Source: Gemmatimonadota bacterium
GTDB taxonomy: Bacteria > Gemmatimonadota > Gemmatimonadetes > Gemmatimonadales > Gemmatimonadaceae
Direction: 5' to 3'
Assembly: GCA_021324635.1 (NCBI GenBank)
Contig: JAJPIS010000019.1
Location: 1 to 64,000, forward strand
Length of the DNA stretch: 64,000 nucleotides
Positions 17,494 through 25,753 of this stretch are shown here, piece by piece (position 1 is the first letter of the stretch; each line of letters starts with the position of its first letter). Made by a program: the position numbers and the translations under genes. The notes below the pieces were generated by a model, which saw only the letters and a list, made by a program, of their open reading frames with translations, was not told the origin of the DNA and made no database searches.

Positions 17494-18648
17494 GTGGCCG
17501 GCGCGCCGCCGGCGCTCGCCGTCGAGACGTTCGCGGGGAGCGCGACGGAGTGGGACGCGTTCGTCGACGGATGTGCGGACGCGACCCACTGCCACCGCTA
17601 CGGGTGGCGCGGCGTCCTGGAGCGCGTGTTCGGGCACGAGTGCATCTACCTCGCGGCGCGCGGCGGCGCCGGGCGCCTGCACGGCGTGCTGCCGCTGGTG
17701 CGCGTCCGGAGCCCGCTCTTCGGCCACTTTCTCGTCTCGATGCCCTTTCTGAACTACGGCGGCCCGATCGGCGACCCGGCGGCCGTCGAGGCGCTCGTCG
17801 TCGCCGCGGCGTCGCGCGCGGCGTCGGATCGCGTGTCGCTCCTCGAGCTCCGGAACCGAGCGCCGATCGCGATCGAGCCGGCGAGCCCCGCATGGCACCG
17901 TTCCGCGCGCAAGATCACCGTCGTGCTCGACATCCCGCCGGACGGTCCATCGACCAGGCCGCCCGGGAAGGGCCGGAAGCGGACCGGTGGGGGCGCCGCG
18001 CCAGGCGCCGGCGACAGCGCCGGCGCGGATCGGGGCCCGGCGTCGGCGCTCTGGACGCGGATCGACGCCAAGGTGCGCAGCCAGGTCCGGCGTCCGCAAA
18101 AGGAGGGGGTGACCGTTCGGTTCGGGGCGGACCAGCTCGGCGCATTCTACCGTGTCTTTGCGCGGCACATGCGGGACCTCGGCACACCGGCCCAGTCGCG
18201 GCGGCTGTTCGAGGCGATTGCCGCCGCCTTCCCCGAGGACGTCTGGTTCGGCTGCGCGTACCTGGGGGACCAGCCGGTGGCGGCCGGGTGCGGCTTCCTG
18301 TGGCGGGACGAGTTCGAGATGACCTGGGCGTCGGCGCTCAGTGCGCACAAGCGGCTCGCGCCCAACATGCTGCTCTACTGGTCGTTCATGGAGCGGGCGG
18401 CCGAGCGCGGCGTGCGCGCCTTCAACTTTGGCCGGTGCACACCGGGCGGTGGCACGCACCGGTTCAAGCAGCAGTGGGGCTCCCGCGACGAGCCCCTGGC
18501 CTGGTACGATTGGTCGCCCGGCGCGGGCCCCGCCAAGACGCCATCCCCCGACGACAGCGCCTACGCCTGGGGGCCGCGCATCTGGAAGCACCTTCCCGTC
18601 CCGCTCGCCACCGCACTCGGCCCGCGGATCGTGAAGTACATCCCGTAG
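17494..18648 (+). CDS. XrtA-associated FemAB-like protein
   Basis: About 384 residues from a GTG at 17494; an alternative GTG at 17431 would overlap the deacetylase gene. It is a GNAT-fold FemAB-like protein with the characteristic C-terminal stretch AFNFGRCTPGGGTHRFKQQWG. Members of this group accompany exosortase/exopolysaccharide loci and may attach amino acids to a glycan or act on envelope precursors; the substrate is unproven. A Gly/Ala-rich insert of about 35 residues interrupts the middle of the protein. Confidence 0.82.
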   Translation: MAGAPPALAVETFAGSATEWDAFVDGCADATHCHRYGWRGVLERVFGHECIYLAARGGAGRLHGVLPLVRVRSPLFGHFLVSMPFLNYGGPIGDPAAVEALVVAAASRAASDRVSLLELRNRAPIAIEPASPAWHRSARKITVVLDIPPDGPSTRPPGKGRKRTGGGAAPGAGDSAGADRGPASALWTRIDAKVRSQVRRPQKEGVTVRFGADQLGAFYRVFARHMRDLGTPAQSRRLFEAIAAAFPEDVWFGCAYLGDQPVAAGCGFLWRDEFEMTWASALSAHKRLAPNMLLYWSFMERAAERGVRAFNFGRCTPGGGTHRFKQQWGSRDEPLAWYDWSPGAGPAKTPSPDDSAYAWGPRIWKHLPVPLATALGPRIVKYIP

Positions 18649-18666
18649 CAGCAACGCGAGCAGCAT

Positions 18667-18702
18667 CACGCGACAGGTCACGCGACAGGTCGCGCGACAG
18701 GT
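18667..18702. repeat. three copies of a 12-bp tandem repeat
   Basis: The unit CACGCGACAGGT occurs twice and CGCGCGACAGGT once, back to back, starting 18 bp after the FemAB stop codon. No function is evident. Confidence 0.8.
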
Positions 18703-18726
18703 CGCGCGCGCTCCGGGCCGATGCAT

Positions 18727-18762
18727 CGAGGGCCAGCGTGCGCGCTGCGACGCTGGCCCTCG
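18727..18762. terminator. bidirectional hairpin between convergent genes
   Basis: A perfect 13-bp inverted repeat (CGAGGGCCAGCGT and its complement) flanks a 10-nt loop between the convergent FemAB and lectin-lipoprotein genes. It has no T-tract on either strand, so it may act with Rho or simply as a transcript-stabilising 3' hairpin. Confidence 0.7.
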
Positions 18763-18809
18763 GTGTACGCAGGTCGCCGTCCGGCACGCACGCCGGACGG
18801 CTCGCCTGG

Positions 18810-20156
18810 TTAGCGCGTGCTGACGTACAGCTCGTCGAAGTCCCAGTACATCGTCGACGAGGGACTGTTATTGCCGCCGCCGTACGTGGGATCGAACATC
18901 AGATACGGCCAGCCCGCCTGGTTGCCGGGCGCGAGGAAGCGCACGTTGGTGTAGTGGGCGATCTCCGCGCCGTCGACCCAACCCCTGTACTGACCGTCGC
19001 CGGCCCCGGGCCTGGACTCGGGGACGAACAGGATCTCGATCGTGTGCCATGCCCCGTCGTTCAGGTCGGCGTTGGAGCTGTACAGCGGCTGCTCGAACAG
19101 ATCCCGCGCCTGGCTATAGGGACCCTGGAGGAACGCCATCAGGAACGCGTGCCTGGACTGGGTAAGGAAATCGCTCATCGAGATGACGTGATTCTCGTTC
19201 GCGCCCGAGACGCTCCCCTGCTGCTGGGTGCGCGGTTCGCAGAACTTCAGTCCGATGTTCCCGTTCAACGTCCAGTTCGGGGAGAAGCGCACCTTCATCC
19301 GCTGGTAGTACCACCCGGTGCCTGGCGAGTTGATCGCCATGCCGAACCGCACGGGCGAGTATCCGCCGGCCAGGTCGGGGCGGTACGTGATGCGGAGACC
19401 GCTCCCGCCGGGCACGACACTCAGGTTGTCACTCGACTCGCCCTGCGACGACCTCGAGGACGAGCTGAACACCGCGAACGTGCCGGTGCTGCGGATCGGG
19501 CCCGTATTGATCTGCTCCTGCATCCCGCCCGGCTCGTGCGCGCCGCCGTGGCCCCTGCCGTTTCCGTTGCCGTTTCCGTTGCCGTTCCCGTTCCCCCTCC
19601 CGTTCCCATGCCCATTGCCGTTCCCATTGCCGTTCCCGTTGCCGTCACCGTCCCCGTTCCCCGAGGACGAGGGAGTGGATCCATTCCCGACGGTGACCTT
19701 GACGGTCCCCGTCGTGTTGCTCTCCGTCGTGGCCGTGATGGTGGCCGTCCCGTTCTTGTGTCCGACGACGTGGCCGGTGTTCTCCCCGCCCCAGCCGGTC
19801 ATCGACACCGAGGCGACCGACGGATCGGAGCTCTTCCACGTGATGTCGCGGCCCATCCACGTGTTTTGGTTCGGTCCGATGAGCTTGGCGCGCAGCGACG
19901 TGTGGCCGCCGACGGCGAGCGAGACCTGCCCGGGTTGGATCCGGACCATGGGGTAGGCGATGCCCATCTCGACGGTCCGTACGGACTCGGACGTCAGCAC
20001 GGTGTCGTGCGGGGCGGTGGCTGTGGAATCCGTGCATCCTGCCCAGAGTGCACCGCTCGCGATGGCGAGGAGGGCAGGACCTACGATAGTGCGGTGGACC
20101 GTGGCGGACCGGTTGGGGCGTGCGAAAGCGCGGCCCCAGTCGTGCGCAAAGCGCAT
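18810..20156 (-). CDS. lipoprotein with Ig-like domain and C-terminal lectin-like domain
   Basis: A 448-residue exported protein. A long signal region ends with a lipobox-like LWAGC near residue 41. A BIG2-type Ig-like domain follows (ITWKSSDPSVASVS ... GTATITATT). Next comes a Gly-Asn repeat linker of about 40 residues encoded by a 6-bp repeat, then a roughly 240-residue beta-rich domain. That last domain (GGYSPVRFG, FSPNWTLNGN, PYLMFDPTYGG) is shared with the lipoprotein at 23.8 kb and resembles concanavalin-type glycan-binding folds. AGAGGG precedes the ATG. A c-di-GMP riboswitch lies directly upstream. Confidence 0.85.
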   Translation of the reverse strand: MRFAHDWGRAFARPNRSATVHRTIVGPALLAIASGALWAGCTDSTATAPHDTVLTSESVRTVEMGIAYPMVRIQPGQVSLAVGGHTSLRAKLIGPNQNTWMGRDITWKSSDPSVASVSMTGWGGENTGHVVGHKNGTATITATTESNTTGTVKVTVGNGSTPSSSGNGDGDGNGNGNGNGNGHGNGRGNGNGNGNGNGNGRGHGGAHEPGGMQEQINTGPIRSTGTFAVFSSSSRSSQGESSDNLSVVPGGSGLRITYRPDLAGGYSPVRFGMAINSPGTGWYYQRMKVRFSPNWTLNGNIGLKFCEPRTQQQGSVSGANENHVISMSDFLTQSRHAFLMAFLQGPYSQARDLFEQPLYSSNADLNDGAWHTIEILFVPESRPGAGDGQYRGWVDGAEIAHYTNVRFLAPGNQAGWPYLMFDPTYGGGNNSPSSTMYWDFDELYVSTR

Positions 20157-20176
20157 GGCTGTACCCTCTGGAGTGT

Positions 20177-20290
20177 CCGTTCGGTAGCCGGACTAGCGTG
20201 GCCCGCACGTCGTGCTGTGCGAGCGGTAGCCTCCAGAGCTTTGCGCCGCCGACTTTCGCCGGGTTTGCCCTTGTCGCGGGCGCCCAACTG
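20177..20290 (-). promoter_or_regulatory. c-di-GMP-I riboswitch 3
   Basis: On the minus strand GGGCAAACC is followed by a CGGC-GAAA-GTCG P2 hairpin and GGCGCAAAGC. A P3 arm and the 3' signature GGCTACCGAAC follow. It has diverged from the other two copies: GGGACGC has become CGGCGC. It still keeps the c-di-GMP-contacting G before GCAAACC and the GCAAAGC stack. P1 can form between TTGGGCGCC and GGCTACCGA with two mismatches. It ends about 20 nt before the start of the lectin lipoprotein gene. Confidence 0.82.
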
Positions 20291-20346
20291 GGCAAGCCCT
20301 CGCGACGATCAACTGTGCGGGGTAGGATGGGCGCTACTTAGATGAT

Positions 20347-20390
20347 GCGCAACCCCGAATTGCGATTTTTTCCGATTTTTTTTTCAGGCC
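20347..20390. other. AT-rich island with T-runs between divergent genes
   Basis: In otherwise GC-rich DNA, runs of six and nine T residues occur on the plus strand. They are preceded by a small hairpin CGCAA/TTGCG, giving a terminator-like arrangement 25-40 bp before the DegT-type gene. Read on the minus strand the same A-tracts sit about 75-110 bp upstream of riboswitch 3 and could be an UP element for its promoter. I cannot tell which role applies. Confidence 0.5.
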
Positions 20391-20413
20391 TCCTTCATGA
20401 CGATTTGGTGACC

Positions 20414-21607
20414 ATGCGTCTTCGCCGGCTGCCGCCCGTCCAATCACCGATCGGCGCGCGCGCCCTGTTCGCCGCCGGAGCGGGCGCAGCCGCCGGAGTG
20501 GGCGATGTGACGCTGTACGACGCCGTGCGGGCATTCCTGGTAACGCACTTCGGCGCGGACGCCGTTGCGCTGACCGACAGCGGCACATCGGCCCTCGTGC
20601 TGGCGCTTCGCCTCGCGGTGCCGGCCGGGGGCACGGTCGCCCTCCCGGGCTACGGGTGCCTGGACCTGGCCGCGGCCGCCATTCGCGCCGGCGTCCGCGT
20701 GCGCCTCTATGATCTGGAGCCCGCTACGTTGAGCGCGGATCTGGAGTCGCTGCGCCGAGCGGCTGAGCGTGGCGTGGACGCAATCGTCGTCACACATCTG
20801 TTCGGGTACGCCGCCGATCTGGCCGGCGCGTGCGCGATCGCTCGGGCGGTGGGCGCGCGCGTGATCGAAGATGCGGCGCAGCACGCCGGCGGGCGCGTCG
20901 GTGGCCGGCCGCTCGGCGCCGGAGGCCCGCTCGCCGTGCTGAGCTTCGGGCGTGGGAAGGGCGTGACCGGCGGCCGAGGCGGGGCATTGCTGGCCCGGAC
21001 GGGCGGCGAGCCGGCGTCGGCGACCGAGGCCGTGCGACATTGGGCCGCGAGTCAGGCGACGTCGCCGGCCGGGTGGGGCGATCTCGCGCGCGCGGCGGCC
21101 CAGTGGGCGTTCGGACGCCCCGCGCTGTACTGGCTCCCGGCCTCGATTCCGCAATTGCGGCTCGGGGAGACGGTGTACCGGCCGGCTGGGGAGCCCGGCG
21201 GGTTGTCGCGCGCCGCCGCCGCGATCGTCGCTCGCGCCTTCTCCGGACTCGAGGCGGCCCGTGACCGGCGTGCGCGCCGCGCGCGATGGTACGACGAGCA
21301 CCTCACGGGCGCGCCGATGTTGCGCCTCGTGCAGCCGCGGGATGACACCAGCCCCGGGTACCTCCGGTTCCCGGTGCTCGACGACGCGTCGCGCGCACCG
21401 CGCCCCGATCTCGGGATCGTGCGGAACTATCCCCGGCCGTTACTCGAGGAGCCCGCGCTCGCTGACGTGGTACACCCGGGCGAGCCCGACACGCCCGGCG
21501 CGCGCGAGATCGCGCAACGACTGCTCACTCTCCCGACGCACGATGACGTGCGCGAGCCGGATGCGCGTCGGATCGCGGACTGGGTTAGCCGCCGCAGACA
21601 CCACTGA
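20414..21607 (+). CDS. DegT/DnrJ/EryC1-type PLP aminotransferase
   Basis: 397 residues from the ATG at 20414, starting MRLRRLPPVQSP; the frame is open for another 24 codons upstream but that part is atypical. It is a fold-type I PLP enzyme with ALTDSGTSALVLAL near the N-terminus, VIEDAAQHAGG (PLP-contacting Asp) and the Schiff-base lysine region SFGRGKG. Such enzymes aminate nucleotide-linked ketosugars. Its C-terminal half is less conserved than in sugar aminotransferases. The 3' end overlaps the convergent membrane protein gene by 23 bp. Confidence 0.82.
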   Translation: MRLRRLPPVQSPIGARALFAAGAGAAAGVGDVTLYDAVRAFLVTHFGADAVALTDSGTSALVLALRLAVPAGGTVALPGYGCLDLAAAAIRAGVRVRLYDLEPATLSADLESLRRAAERGVDAIVVTHLFGYAADLAGACAIARAVGARVIEDAAQHAGGRVGGRPLGAGGPLAVLSFGRGKGVTGGRGGALLARTGGEPASATEAVRHWAASQATSPAGWGDLARAAAQWAFGRPALYWLPASIPQLRLGETVYRPAGEPGGLSRAAAAIVARAFSGLEAARDRRARRARWYDEHLTGAPMLRLVQPRDDTSPGYLRFPVLDDASRAPRPDLGIVRNYPRPLLEEPALADVVHPGEPDTPGAREIAQRLLTLPTHDDVREPDARRIADWVSRRRHH

Positions 21608-23351
21608 CGAGCGGCTGGAGCACGCGGCGGTTCGCGTCGCTCCCCGGCAGCCGGGCGAATCCATCGCCGCTCCCCCCGATGTGCCGGTCGAACTCCAGGG
21701 TGGCGAAGAATGCCGGAATGTCGCGCCATCGGATCGCCCGGTCGTCCCCTTCGATCCAGTTCCAGTCGGGATGCGGCGACGGCGCACGCAGCCGGTCGGA
21801 CACCCAGACCTCGCGGGCGCGATCCCACGCGGCGACCGCGCGCGCGGCGAACAGCTCGCGCCAGCAGAAGATGCGCTCGTTGGCCGGCCGCAGCGCGACC
21901 CAGAACTCGAACGACGACGAGAGCGTGTCCCGGAGCGGGTCGTTCCTGATGAACAGGTCGACGATGTCCTGGTTGTCGAGCAGCGTGACGGTGCTGCCGG
22001 CCGCCGCCCCGCGGGCCAGCGCCTCGAGCCGCGTGAGTGCCGGCGCCCAGTGCCGCTCCACGCCCCGAGCGTCGTACGCGACAGCCGTGGAGAGGACGAT
22101 GACCGCCGGGAACGCGAGCGCGAGCGTGCGAGCGCGTCGACGGGCCCACGCGGCGTCGAGCGCGTATGCGACTGCGACGAACAGGAACGGGAAGGCGGGA
22201 AGGTACCGTTCGATCGAGCTTGGCTCGAACAGCACGACGGCGAAGGCGAGGACCGGGGCGGCGGCAACGCTCAGGATCACCAGCACCCGCCAGGCTCGCA
22301 GCCGCGCGAGCGTCCACAACAGACCGGCCAGGGCCGCGTAGAACGCGCCCATGAGCGCGATGCTGCCGATGCTGCCGCGGACCAGGTCGGCCGTGCTGAC
22401 CGGGGCGAACGGATCGCGGAACAGGTAGCGCTTCCACAGGACCCCGGCATCGCCGAGTGCGACACAGCACCTGGGCAGCCCCATGCCGAGGCGGAGCAGA
22501 TTCGAGCGCTGCCGCCATCCGTGCCCGGACTCCCGAACCCAGGCGAGCGCCGCCTCGGGACTCCGGATGCCGAGGAGCCAGGCTGCGGCGCCGAAGAGGA
22601 GCACGCCCGCGAGTGCCGCCGCCGCGAGTGTCCGCGCCGCGCCGGAGGGGCGGAAGCCGCGCCCATCGGTCGGCGTTCTCCGCGACCATGGGAGCGCGGC
22701 GACCACCGCCGCTGCCGGAACGGCGAGCACGAACGGGAACCATGTTGCGGCCGCGAGCGCCAGCAGCACGCCAGCGGTCCACTGGCCGCGCTGGTTGCCG
22801 GTCGCGGCGGAGGCCGGACCGAGCAGGACCCGGAGCGCGGCCATGAGGAGCGCCAGCCCCAGCATGTACGAGCTTCCCGCCTGGGCCGTGTTGACCACGG
22901 CGTTGCACACCACGAACGTCGCGGCGACAGTGATCGAGACGACTGGCCGCACCCCGAGCCGCTCCGAGATCGAGTAGAGGAGGAGCGTGGCCAGGGCCCC
23001 GGCGGCGATGCTGATGTCGATCAGGGCTCGGACGGCGACCATTCGGTCGGGCCCGAGCGCGCCACCGGGCGCCCCGGCGCGCAAGGCGTCGAACGCGAGC
23101 CAGCCCAGCGGGCGCCAGAGGAGGTGGCCGAAATCCAGCATCGCGCGGAACGCGGCCGGTGACGGCCGCCGCGCCATGTCGAGGATCGGGTCGACGTAGA
23201 AGATCGTGTCGCCCAGGTCCAACGGCCGCGTGAGCATGATCACGGCCGCATAGATCGCGACCGCGACTGCGCCAGCGCTCCAGGCCGGGAGCTGGGTGCT
23301 CGCTCCGACCGGATCGTCGCGAGCCCGGTCGTGCGCGTCCGGCTCCGCCAT
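21585..23351 (-). CDS. GT-C-like polytopic membrane protein
   Basis: 588 residues with roughly ten hydrophobic segments and a soluble C-terminal third. An early loop (PLDLGDTIFYVDPILDMAR) carries acidic residues where GT-C glycosyltransferases keep their catalytic Asp/Glu. FGHLLWRPLGW follows as in family-39-like enzymes. It probably transfers a lipid-linked sugar outside the cytoplasmic membrane, but I cannot name the family with certainty. Confidence 0.65.
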   Translation of the reverse strand: MAEPDAHDRARDDPVGASTQLPAWSAGAVAVAIYAAVIMLTRPLDLGDTIFYVDPILDMARRPSPAAFRAMLDFGHLLWRPLGWLAFDALRAGAPGGALGPDRMVAVRALIDISIAAGALATLLLYSISERLGVRPVVSITVAATFVVCNAVVNTAQAGSSYMLGLALLMAALRVLLGPASAATGNQRGQWTAGVLLALAAATWFPFVLAVPAAAVVAALPWSRRTPTDGRGFRPSGAARTLAAAALAGVLLFGAAAWLLGIRSPEAALAWVRESGHGWRQRSNLLRLGMGLPRCCVALGDAGVLWKRYLFRDPFAPVSTADLVRGSIGSIALMGAFYAALAGLLWTLARLRAWRVLVILSVAAAPVLAFAVVLFEPSSIERYLPAFPFLFVAVAYALDAAWARRRARTLALAFPAVIVLSTAVAYDARGVERHWAPALTRLEALARGAAAGSTVTLLDNQDIVDLFIRNDPLRDTLSSSFEFWVALRPANERIFCWRELFAARAVAAWDRAREVWVSDRLRAPSPHPDWNWIEGDDRAIRWRDIPAFFATLEFDRHIGGSGDGFARLPGSDANRRVLQPLVSGVCGG

Positions 23352-23703
23352 GCCTCTCCCTCGTGGGTTCCGATCGGTACGGGAACTCTGCGCGCGTACA
23401 CGCTCGCATCCGCGCGCCCCGACGTCTATACGGTGCTCGTCCGGCCTTGGCCGAGTGGTGCGTCATCCGCTCGAGGCCGCAAGGTCCCGCCTCGGGCAGG
23501 ATGACCGAAATCAGAGCCCATGTCTCGTTCCTGACTATGGCGCTGTCCAGCCTGCTTCGCTAGGTTCCCGGCGTCGAGGCGTGGGGCAGAGACCGGCGGT
23601 CGGCGGCCGTACCCCGCGTGCCCGAAAGGTGAGACTGAGGCCGATCCGGACCCACCGGGCCGGCGCTACGCGTGTTCACCGGCACGATCGCTCGCCCCTC
23701 CCG
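23352..23703 (+). other. intergenic region upstream of riboswitch 2
   Basis: About 350 bp between the divergent membrane protein gene and riboswitch 2. It must contain the riboswitch promoter; TCTATACGG near 23431 is -10-like, but no matching -35 is convincing. I see no gene here. Confidence 0.4.
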
Positions 23704-23809
23704 GGGGCTGCGACAAAGGCAAACCCGGCGAAAGCCGGGGACGCAAAGCTACGAGGCTACCGTCCGCGCCCCTCAGCGCGGGCCACGCCAGTCGAGCCGC
23801 CGAACAGAC
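23704..23809 (+). promoter_or_regulatory. c-di-GMP-I riboswitch 2
   Basis: The 92 nt from GGCAAACC (23718) to GAACAGAC are identical to riboswitch 1 except for one base in the P2 closing pair (C-G here, T-G there). GAAA tetraloop, GGGACGCAAAGC and GAGCCGCCGAAC are all intact. P1 can form between CGGGGGCT and AGCCGCCG with one mismatch, better than in copy 1. A TGGAGG ribosome-binding site follows 2 nt after the core, so ligand-dependent access to the start is plausible. Confidence 0.9.
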
Positions 23810-23822
23810 CTGTGGAGGCCCC

Positions 23823-25736
23823 ATGCGTGCGGCGATCTCTCGTCGAGCGGTGGCATATGCGTTGGTCCTCGGTGGCGCGGCGGCGACGGCGGGATGCATT
23901 GCCGGAAAGGCGCTCACCGATCCGGCGACGAATCCGTCCGTCGGCTTCAAGGCGCCGGACCCGCACGTCACGCTGATCACGCTCGCCCCGAGCCTCGTCC
24001 AGGGGCGACCCGGACAGACGGTCCAGATTCAGGCGGCCCCGCAGAACGGCACCGGCAATCCGGTCGCATCCAACGGGGTCGCCTGGTCCTCCTCGGACCC
24101 GAGCGTGGCAACCGTCTCCGGCTCCGGCATGGTGACGCTCCTCGCCAATGGGAAGGCCACGATCACCGCCGTCGAGGAGGGCGTGACGGCCTCCGTGGGC
24201 GCGGAGGTCGATCCGCCGCAAGCCGCGTCGTTGGGTCTCGCACCGGCGAGCGTGGCGATGCAGGCGGGCCAGACGCAGCAGCTGTCGGCAACGTTTCTCG
24301 ACAGCTCGGGTACTCCTGTGGCAGGGCCAGCGGTCAGCTGGGGCTCATCCAACACCGGGGTAGCGACGGTTTCCGCAAGCGGACTGATCACGGCCGTGGC
24401 CGCGGGCGCGGCGACCATCACCGCGAACGCCGGCGCGCTGAGCGCGACGTCGACCGTCACGGTCGTGAGCGTGGCGCCGGTGGTCGTGGCCGTCAACGTG
24501 ACCCCCGGGTCGTCCTCGCTGCTGACCGGGCACTCCGAGCAATTGATCGGCGCGCCCGTCGATGCGAGCGGGCGAGTGGTCGCCGGGGCGACGGTCGCCT
24601 GGTCGAGCTCCAATCCCGGGGCCGCGCCGGTCTCGAGCACCGGAACGGTGAGCGGCAACGCCCCCGGCTCGGCGACCATCACGGCCACCAGCAGCGGCCA
24701 CAGTGGGACGGCGACCGTGTCGGTCGCCGTCGCGACCGTCGCCACTGTCAGCGTGAGCCCGGGGTCCGCCTCGCTCACGCCGGGGGGCACGGTGCAGCTC
24801 ACGGCGACGCTCCGCGATGCGCTGGGCAGCATCATCGCGGGCTCGGTGGCCTGGACGACGTCCGACGGGAGCGTGGCGAGCGTGTCATCGGGCGGGCTCG
24901 TCACGGCCAACGGCGCGGGCTCGGCGATCATCACGGCGACGAGCAATGGGCACACGGCCACGACGGCGATCGTCGTGTCCGCGCCGCCCCCGGTCGGCTC
25001 CTATCACGAGCCCGCGGGGATGGCGGTGCAGGTCAACACGGGCGCGATGACGCAGATCCCCTCGAGCTTCTCGATCTTCAGTCCGGCGACGCCGAGCGCG
25101 GTCGGCGAGTCCAAGGGCAATCTCGGCACGGTGCCGGGCGGCACGGGGTTGCGCATCACGTACGCGCCGAGCCTGACGGGCGGCTACTCCCCCGTGCGCT
25201 TCGGCACGGGCATCGCGTCGGCCGGGACCGGTTGGTTCTACCTGCGGATGCGAGTGCGCTTCTCGCCGAACTGGACCCTCAATGGGAACGTCGGGCTCAA
25301 GTTCTGCGAGCCGCGGACGCAGCAGACGGGGAGCGGGTCGGGTGCGAACGAGAACGACGTCATCGCCATGCACGACTTCGCCACCCGGTCGACACACGCC
25401 TGGCTCACCGGGCTCCTGCAGGGCCCGAACGGCCAGGCGCGGGATCTGTTCGAGCAACCGACGCACAACCCGTTGGCCGACCTGAACGACGGCCAGTGGC
25501 ACATGATCGAGGTCGTGTTCTCCCCCGAGTCCTCACCGGGGTCCGGCAACGGCGGTTACTCGGGATGGGTCGACGGCACGCTCGTCGAGCGCTACACCGA
25601 TGTGATGTGGCTCGCGCCCGGCAATCAGGTGGGCTGGCCCTACCTGATGTTCGATCCCACGTACGGCGGGGGGAACAACAGCCCGCCGGCGACGATGTAC
25701 TGGGACTTCGATCAGGTGTACGTCAGCACGAAGTGA
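23823..25736 (+). CDS. lipoprotein with four Ig-like (BIG2) domains and a lectin-like domain
   Basis: A 637-residue exported protein. The signal peptide ends in a lipobox (TAGC, residue 25). Four tandem BIG2-type domains of about 85-90 residues follow, each with the VAWSSSDPSVATVS / GTATITA pattern. The last 240 residues form the domain shared with the lipoprotein at 18.8-20.2 kb (GGYSPVRFG, GLKFCEPRTQQ, TMYWDF). It looks like a surface-anchored stalk with a glycan-binding head. It lies 13 nt after a c-di-GMP riboswitch, so it is probably made in response to c-di-GMP together with the exopolysaccharide. Confidence 0.88.
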   Translation: MRAAISRRAVAYALVLGGAAATAGCIAGKALTDPATNPSVGFKAPDPHVTLITLAPSLVQGRPGQTVQIQAAPQNGTGNPVASNGVAWSSSDPSVATVSGSGMVTLLANGKATITAVEEGVTASVGAEVDPPQAASLGLAPASVAMQAGQTQQLSATFLDSSGTPVAGPAVSWGSSNTGVATVSASGLITAVAAGAATITANAGALSATSTVTVVSVAPVVVAVNVTPGSSSLLTGHSEQLIGAPVDASGRVVAGATVAWSSSNPGAAPVSSTGTVSGNAPGSATITATSSGHSGTATVSVAVATVATVSVSPGSASLTPGGTVQLTATLRDALGSIIAGSVAWTTSDGSVASVSSGGLVTANGAGSAIITATSNGHTATTAIVVSAPPPVGSYHEPAGMAVQVNTGAMTQIPSSFSIFSPATPSAVGESKGNLGTVPGGTGLRITYAPSLTGGYSPVRFGTGIASAGTGWFYLRMRVRFSPNWTLNGNVGLKFCEPRTQQTGSGSGANENDVIAMHDFATRSTHAWLTGLLQGPNGQARDLFEQPTHNPLADLNDGQWHMIEVVFSPESSPGSGNGGYSGWVDGTLVERYTDVMWLAPGNQVGWPYLMFDPTYGGGNNSPPATMYWDFDQVYVSTK

Positions 25737-25753
25737 GCTGGTTAAGTTCCCGC

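Noticed and set aside
17340..20345. Open frame of about 1000 codons on the plus strand
   Set aside because: It runs in the wrong frame through FemAB and antisense to the lectin lipoprotein, with low-complexity Arg/Val-rich translation and no domain.
23435..23520. Stretch resembling a tRNA (TGGCCGAGTGGT-like D-arm sequence)
   Set aside because: There is no T-loop GGTTCGAATCC-type sequence at the right distance and no acceptor stem pairs, so it is chance similarity.
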